DNA of 9,204 nt. It comes from Rhodoferax sp. (GTDB taxonomy: Bacteria; Pseudomonadota; Gammaproteobacteria; Burkholderiales; Burkholderiaceae_C). Made by a program: the position numbers and the translations under genes. The stretch covers positions 1-9,204 of the forward strand of contig JAEMRG010000063.1 of assembly GCA_016463455.1 (NCBI GenBank), written 5' to 3'. Each line of letters begins with the position of its first letter. The stretch's first letter is position 1. Below, in pieces: positions 6,490 to 9,204 of this stretch. The notes under the pieces are model-generated. The model made no database searches, was not told where the DNA came from, and saw only the letters and a program-made list of their open reading frames with translations.

Positions 6490-6498
6490 ATATTACCA
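6490..6498 (-). promoter_or_regulatory. Extended −10 element of the folE promoter
   Basis: On the minus strand TGGTAATAT gives the TGn extension followed by TAATAT (4 of 6 to TATAAT). No −35 hexamer is recognisable 16-18 bases upstream, which fits an extended −10 promoter. Initiation would fall near 6483, inside the Fur-like site, leaving a leader of about 23 bases. A start-stop mini-frame (ATG GTT TGA) begins at this element, but it would not be within the transcript. Confidence 0.35.
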
Positions 6499-6650
6499 GC
6501 GTTTCCTTATGGCGCTGAGGTCCTCGCGCCAAGCACTCGAGCCCTGCGCGGGATTGGCCGCTTGCTGGCGCAGCTCAATAACGGCGCCCCACCACAAACA
6601 AGCCGATACGCATGATCACCACACGAAAAACAGATGGCATCGGTGCGCTC

Positions 6651-7154
6651 TCAGGCTGCAAATCGTGGCAGCAGCAAACAGGCCTCTGCATTAGAAGGAG
6701 AAAAACACAGCGCCGCCGCTTCAGCAAAGGGGAGCCACTGCCAGGCGGTGTGTTCCCGTGGATTGATCTGCACCACGGTGCCCTCGGGCACTTGCAAACC
6801 AAACACATGCTCGGTGTTAAAGACTACGCCTGGCGCATAGCGGTGCAGCCAGCGCGGGTAAATGGGGTACACGTTTTCCAGCGCCCAATCGCGCAGACTG
6901 CCTTGCAGAGGCGAACCAGGGCCGCAGTCGATACCGGTCTCTTCGGCAATCTCGCGCACGGCGGTTGCCTCAAAAGTTTCGTCTGGGTGGTCTTTGCTAC
7001 CCGTTACCGACTGCCAAAAGGCCGGCGCAGCCGCATCGGCCTCGGTGCGGCGGATCAGCAAGACCTGCAAAGACGGGGTATAGATCACCACCAGCACGGA
7101 TTGGGGAATTTTCAAGGCAGGACGCCTAAGCGGTGTTATGGGGCAGACCCGCAT
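6651..7154 (-). CDS. nudB: Dihydroneopterin triphosphate pyrophosphatase (Nudix, NudB)
   Basis: NudB removes pyrophosphate from 7,8-dihydroneopterin triphosphate, the product of FolE, giving the monophosphate on the way to folate. The chosen ATG (7152-7154) gives 167 residues against about 150 in E. coli; about 15 extra residues precede the conserved start KIPQSVLVVIYTPS. FWQSVTGS (46-53) is the NudB signature that leads into the Nudix box at 52-75. There the metal-binding REIAEETG is intact (R67, E68, E71, E72), but six rather than five residues separate G52 from E59. Other features are LENVYPIYPRWLHRYAPGV and NTEHVFGL, seen in NudB homologues, and REHTAWQWLPFAEA near the end. A GAGG lies 11 bases before the start, within a potential hairpin. 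It is 190 bases upstream of folE on the same strand, which may be a joint or separate transcript. Confidence 0.88.
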   Translation of the reverse strand: MRVCPITPLRRPALKIPQSVLVVIYTPSLQVLLIRRTEADAAAPAFWQSVTGSKDHPDETFEATAVREIAEETGIDCGPGSPLQGSLRDWALENVYPIYPRWLHRYAPGVVFNTEHVFGLQVPEGTVVQINPREHTAWQWLPFAEAAALCFSPSNAEACLLLPRFAA

Positions 7155-7158
7155 TGTG

Positions 7159-7186
7159 CCTGCCGCCTCTGCGCGGGCCCGGCAGG
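7159..7186 (-). promoter_or_regulatory. GC-rich hairpin over the nudB ribosome-binding region
   Basis: CCTGCCG (7159-7165) and CGGCAGG (7180-7186) form a perfect 7-bp stem with a 14-base loop. In the nudB transcript the 3' arm ends 4 bases before the ATG, and the likely GAGG ribosome-binding site sits at the loop edge. Folding would therefore cover the initiation region. Stem and positions are seen; any regulatory role is a guess. The rest of the 100-base divergent gap (7155-7254) shows no clear promoter hexamers. Confidence 0.35.
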
Positions 7187-7254
7187 GGCCAGTGCAGTCG
7201 CTACACTTGCCCGGCATCCCCAAGAATGCATGTCCTCCAAGGCAGCACTACAGC

Positions 7255-7863
7255 ATGAACGTCCTGGTTTTTTTCGCGATACTCGCCTTCAGCCTGCAAA
7301 TGCGCAATTCGCTGGAGCAGCGCCGCCGTGTTCTGATACTGGGCCGGTTTTTGCGGCGCTACCAGATTGAGAGCCTGATGCAAACCCTGGTGGACGGCTA
7401 TTTGCGCGCCATGGGCGAGCAGGAAGCGGAGCGGCGCCAAAGCATTTGGTCCATGCTGGCCCAAACCGAGAACCAACTGGAGGGCCAGTTCCAAAGCCTG
7501 CTGACAGACTTGGCGGCAGAAGCCGACCCGCGCCTCTTGCGCGCCAGCACGCTGCCCCTGAGCTTGCCGCTAGCCACGCGCTGGCTGCCCGCTAAAACCT
7601 TCAGTTTGCACGACATCCTGCGGGTACATGGCGACGGTATCAGCCGCGTGATGGCCAACGCAACAGGTCTATCCGGGCCGGACCGGTCCTTTTGCTTAAC
7701 GGCGGAGTTGCTGTTGATGCAGCACAGCTGCCATTGGTTTTGCAAATCGCGCTGGGTGGCCTCGGCGCGCATGCTGGCGCGCCACCAGACCCGCTACGTC
7801 CAACTCCTGGAGGCGGTGTCGGAGCCCACGCGCCAGGCCTACCGCCGCATCATGGGCCGCTAA
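7255..7863 (+). CDS. Uncharacterised protein with N-terminal membrane segment
   Basis: I do not recognise a named family. The 202 residues start with a short hydrophobic segment (about 3-14), then a basic patch with R23-R25 and further arginines at 31, 34 and 35. This fits a single-pass anchor or an uncleaved signal, with orientation unclear. Residues about 36-90 are rich in Gln, Glu and Leu and probably helical (RYQIESLMQTLVDGYLRAM, then QEAERRQSIWSMLAQTENQ). The second half contains RVHGDGISRVMANATGLSG and a cysteine-containing stretch SFCLTAELLLMQHSCHWFCK. The C-terminus is basic, ending in AYRRIMGR. The ATG at 7255 is chosen because it places the hydrophobic segment first and leaves room for the nudB promoter. 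An in-frame ATG at 7138 would overlap nudB. Codon use and GC resemble the neighbours. It is divergent from nudB and convergent with aspS, 24 bases away. Confidence 0.75.
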   Translation: MNVLVFFAILAFSLQMRNSLEQRRRVLILGRFLRRYQIESLMQTLVDGYLRAMGEQEAERRQSIWSMLAQTENQLEGQFQSLLTDLAAEADPRLLRASTLPLSLPLATRWLPAKTFSLHDILRVHGDGISRVMANATGLSGPDRSFCLTAELLLMQHSCHWFCKSRWVASARMLARHQTRYVQLLEAVSEPTRQAYRRIMGR

Positions 7864-7887
7864 AGGCAAACGCCGGGCTCGGTCTTG

Positions 7888-9204
7888 TCAGGCTTTGACC
7901 GCGTCCAGATTGCGCAAACGAATATGCAACTCGCGTAACTGTTTTTCGTCCACCGGGCTGGGCGCTTGCGTGAGCAAACACTGGGCGCGCTGGGTTTTGG
8001 GGAAGGCAATCACATCGCGAATGGATTCGGCGCCGGTCATGAGGGTGATGATGCGGTCCAAACCGAAGGCCAGGCCACCGTGCGGGGGGGCGCCGTATTG
8101 CAAGGCGTCGAGCAAAAAGCCAAATTTCAGTTGCGCCTCTTCCGGCGTGATCTTGAGTGCATCAAACACTTTTTGCTGCACATCGGCGCGGTGGATACGC
8201 ACCGAGCCGCCGCCCATTTCCCATCCGTTTAAGACCATGTCGTAGCCCTTGGAAATGCATTTTTCGGGGGCGGTGACCATCCAGTCCTCGTGGCCATCTT
8301 TGGGTGCGGTAAACGGGTGGTGGGTGGCCGTGTAGCGTTGCGCTTCCTCGTCGAACTCGAACATCGGGAAGTCCACCACCCACAGGGGCGCCCAACCTTT
8401 TTCGAACAATCCCTGCTTCTTGCCAAAATCGCTATGTCCGATCTTCAAGCGCAGAGCCCCGATTGCATCGTTGACGATTTTGGCTTTGTCGGCGCCAAAG
8501 AAAATCAAATCGCCATCCTGCGCACCGGTGCGCTCCATCAGTTGGGTAAGCGCCGCATCATGGATATTTTTGACGATGGGGCTTTGCAAGCCGTCACGGC
8601 CCTTGGCCACTTCATTGACCCGGATATAGGCCAGGCCTTTAGCGCCGTAAATTTTGACGAACTCGGTGTAAGCGTCAATCTCGCCACGGCTGATACCGCC
8701 GCCTTCCGTCGAACCGCCGGGCACACGCAGCGCCACCACGCGTCCGCCCTTCATATTCGCCGCACCGGAAAACACCTTGAAGTCCACGTCTTGCATAACG
8801 TCGGTCATTTCGGTAAATTGCAATTTCACACGCAGGTCTGGCTTGTCCGAACCGTAGATATGCATCGCATCGGCGTAACGCATCACCGGAAAATTACCCA
8901 AATCCACACCAATGGTGTTTTTGAACACCGTGGCAATCATGCCCTGGAACATATCGCGGATTTCTTCCTCGCCGAGGAAGGAGGTTTCGATATCAATTTG
9001 CGTGAATTCGGGCTGGCGATCGGCCCGCAGGTCTTCGTCTCGGAAGCACTTGGTAATCTGGTAGTAACGATCAAAACCGGCCACCATCAGCAATTGCTTG
9101 AACAACTGGGGCGATTGCGGCAGCGCAAAAAACTGGCCGTCGTGGACCCGGCTGGGCACCAGATAGTCGCGCGCGCCTTCGGGCGTGCTCTTGGTGAGCA
9201 TGGG
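7888..9204 (-). CDS. aspS: Aspartyl-tRNA synthetase (partial, N-terminus cut by window edge)
   Basis: AspS charges tRNA-Asp with aspartate in the cytoplasm. The visible 438 residues are the class II catalytic region. They begin in motif 1's continuation (LTKSTPEGARDYLVPSR), followed by QSPQLFKQLLM. Motif 2 is CFRDEDLRADRQPEFTQID with the ATP-binding arginine. RYADAMHIYGSDKPDLR marks the bacterial type, and a GAD insertion domain follows. Motif 3 is HGGLAFGLDRIITLM with the final arginine, and IRDVIAFPKTQRAQCLL closes the core. Bacterial AspRS is about 590-600 residues, so about 160 N-terminal residues, the OB-fold anticodon-binding domain, lie beyond 9204. Betaproteobacterial AspRS is often non-discriminating (also charging tRNA-Asn, with GatCAB repairing it). 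The residues in the missing domain that would speak to this cannot be seen. The stop codon is TGA at 7888-7890. Confidence 0.97.
   Translation of the reverse strand, partial: PMLTKSTPEGARDYLVPSRVHDGQFFALPQSPQLFKQLLMVAGFDRYYQITKCFRDEDLRADRQPEFTQIDIETSFLGEEEIRDMFQGMIATVFKNTIGVDLGNFPVMRYADAMHIYGSDKPDLRVKLQFTEMTDVMQDVDFKVFSGAANMKGGRVVALRVPGGSTEGGGISRGEIDAYTEFVKIYGAKGLAYIRVNEVAKGRDGLQSPIVKNIHDAALTQLMERTGAQDGDLIFFGADKAKIVNDAIGALRLKIGHSDFGKKQGLFEKGWAPLWVVDFPMFEFDEEAQRYTATHHPFTAPKDGHEDWMVTAPEKCISKGYDMVLNGWEMGGGSVRIHRADVQQKVFDALKITPEEAQLKFGFLLDALQYGAPPHGGLAFGLDRIITLMTGAESIRDVIAFPKTQRAQCLLTQAPSPVDEKQLRELHIRLRNLDAVKA

Noticed and set aside
6461..6532. A TTG-started 24-residue extension of FolE
   Set aside because: The stretch contains an extended −10 and a Fur-like site, and the remaining sequence matches FolE proteins as I know them from the ATG at 6460 onward.
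6575..6640. A 21-codon frame between nudB and folE (begins MPSVFRVVIMRIGL)
   Set aside because: It starts 10 bases after the nudB stop but has only a weak ribosome-binding site and no recognisable identity; too short to support without conservation data. The rest of 6499-6650 shows nothing I can name.
5546..6694. A 382-codon open frame on the plus strand opposite the BLUF gene and folE
   Set aside because: It lies antisense to two well-recognised genes, has no recognisable domain or ribosome-binding site, and has the composition expected of a shadow frame in GC-rich coding DNA.
6612..7370. A 252-codon plus-strand frame opposite nudB
   Set aside because: It is antisense to a clear NudB and runs out of frame into the uncharacterised gene; its sequence looks like a reverse-frame shadow.
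7864..7887. Search for a bidirectional terminator between the uncharacterised gene and aspS
   Set aside because: Only very short inverted repeats (3-4 bp) without T-tracts are visible.

Overview
The window looks like core chromosome of a betaproteobacterium in the order Burkholderiales, most likely a Comamonadaceae member of the Rhodoferax/Polaromonas kind. The grounds are the protein sequences, the moderately high GC, and the gene order secB–grxC–rhodanese facing gpmA–ctpA–moeB, which I recall as a conserved block in Burkholderiales. Coding density is high. I see no tRNA, rRNA, insertion sequence, CRISPR array or prophage gene.

Layout. (1) Positions 1-1258, minus strand: a probable rhodanese → grxC → secB unit. 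It makes a membrane-anchored sulfurtransferase, a dithiol glutaredoxin and the Sec export chaperone; secB runs off the left edge. (2) Positions 1259-1367: a divergent control region with a perfect 7-bp inverted repeat. (3) Positions 1368-4454, plus strand: gpmA (glycolysis), ctpA (periplasmic S41 protease) and a moeB/thiF-type E1-like adenylyltransferase whose ribosome-binding site overlaps the ctpA stop codon. (4) Positions 4488-7154, minus strand: nudB, folE, a stand-alone BLUF blue-light receptor, and a DUF429 protein. The last three are tightly packed. (5) Positions 7255-7863, plus strand: an uncharacterised 202-residue protein with an N-terminal membrane segment. (6) Positions 7888-9204, minus strand: the C-terminal three quarters of aspS, which runs off the right edge.

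The most interesting part is region 4. FolE (GTP → dihydroneopterin triphosphate) and NudB (dihydroneopterin triphosphate → monophosphate) catalyse the first two steps of bacterial folate/pterin synthesis. Directly behind folE, with 3 bases between stop and start, sits a BLUF flavin photoreceptor that keeps all five residues expected for photochemistry. A DUF429 protein with a predicted RNase-H-like fold follows 17 bases later. Just upstream of folE is a 19-bp site matching the classical Fur-box consensus at 15 of 19 positions, overlapping the likely transcription start. The layout suggests that iron-responsive control of folE also reaches a blue-light receptor and a possible nuclease. The gene identities are well supported; the functional link and the metal regulation are inferences.
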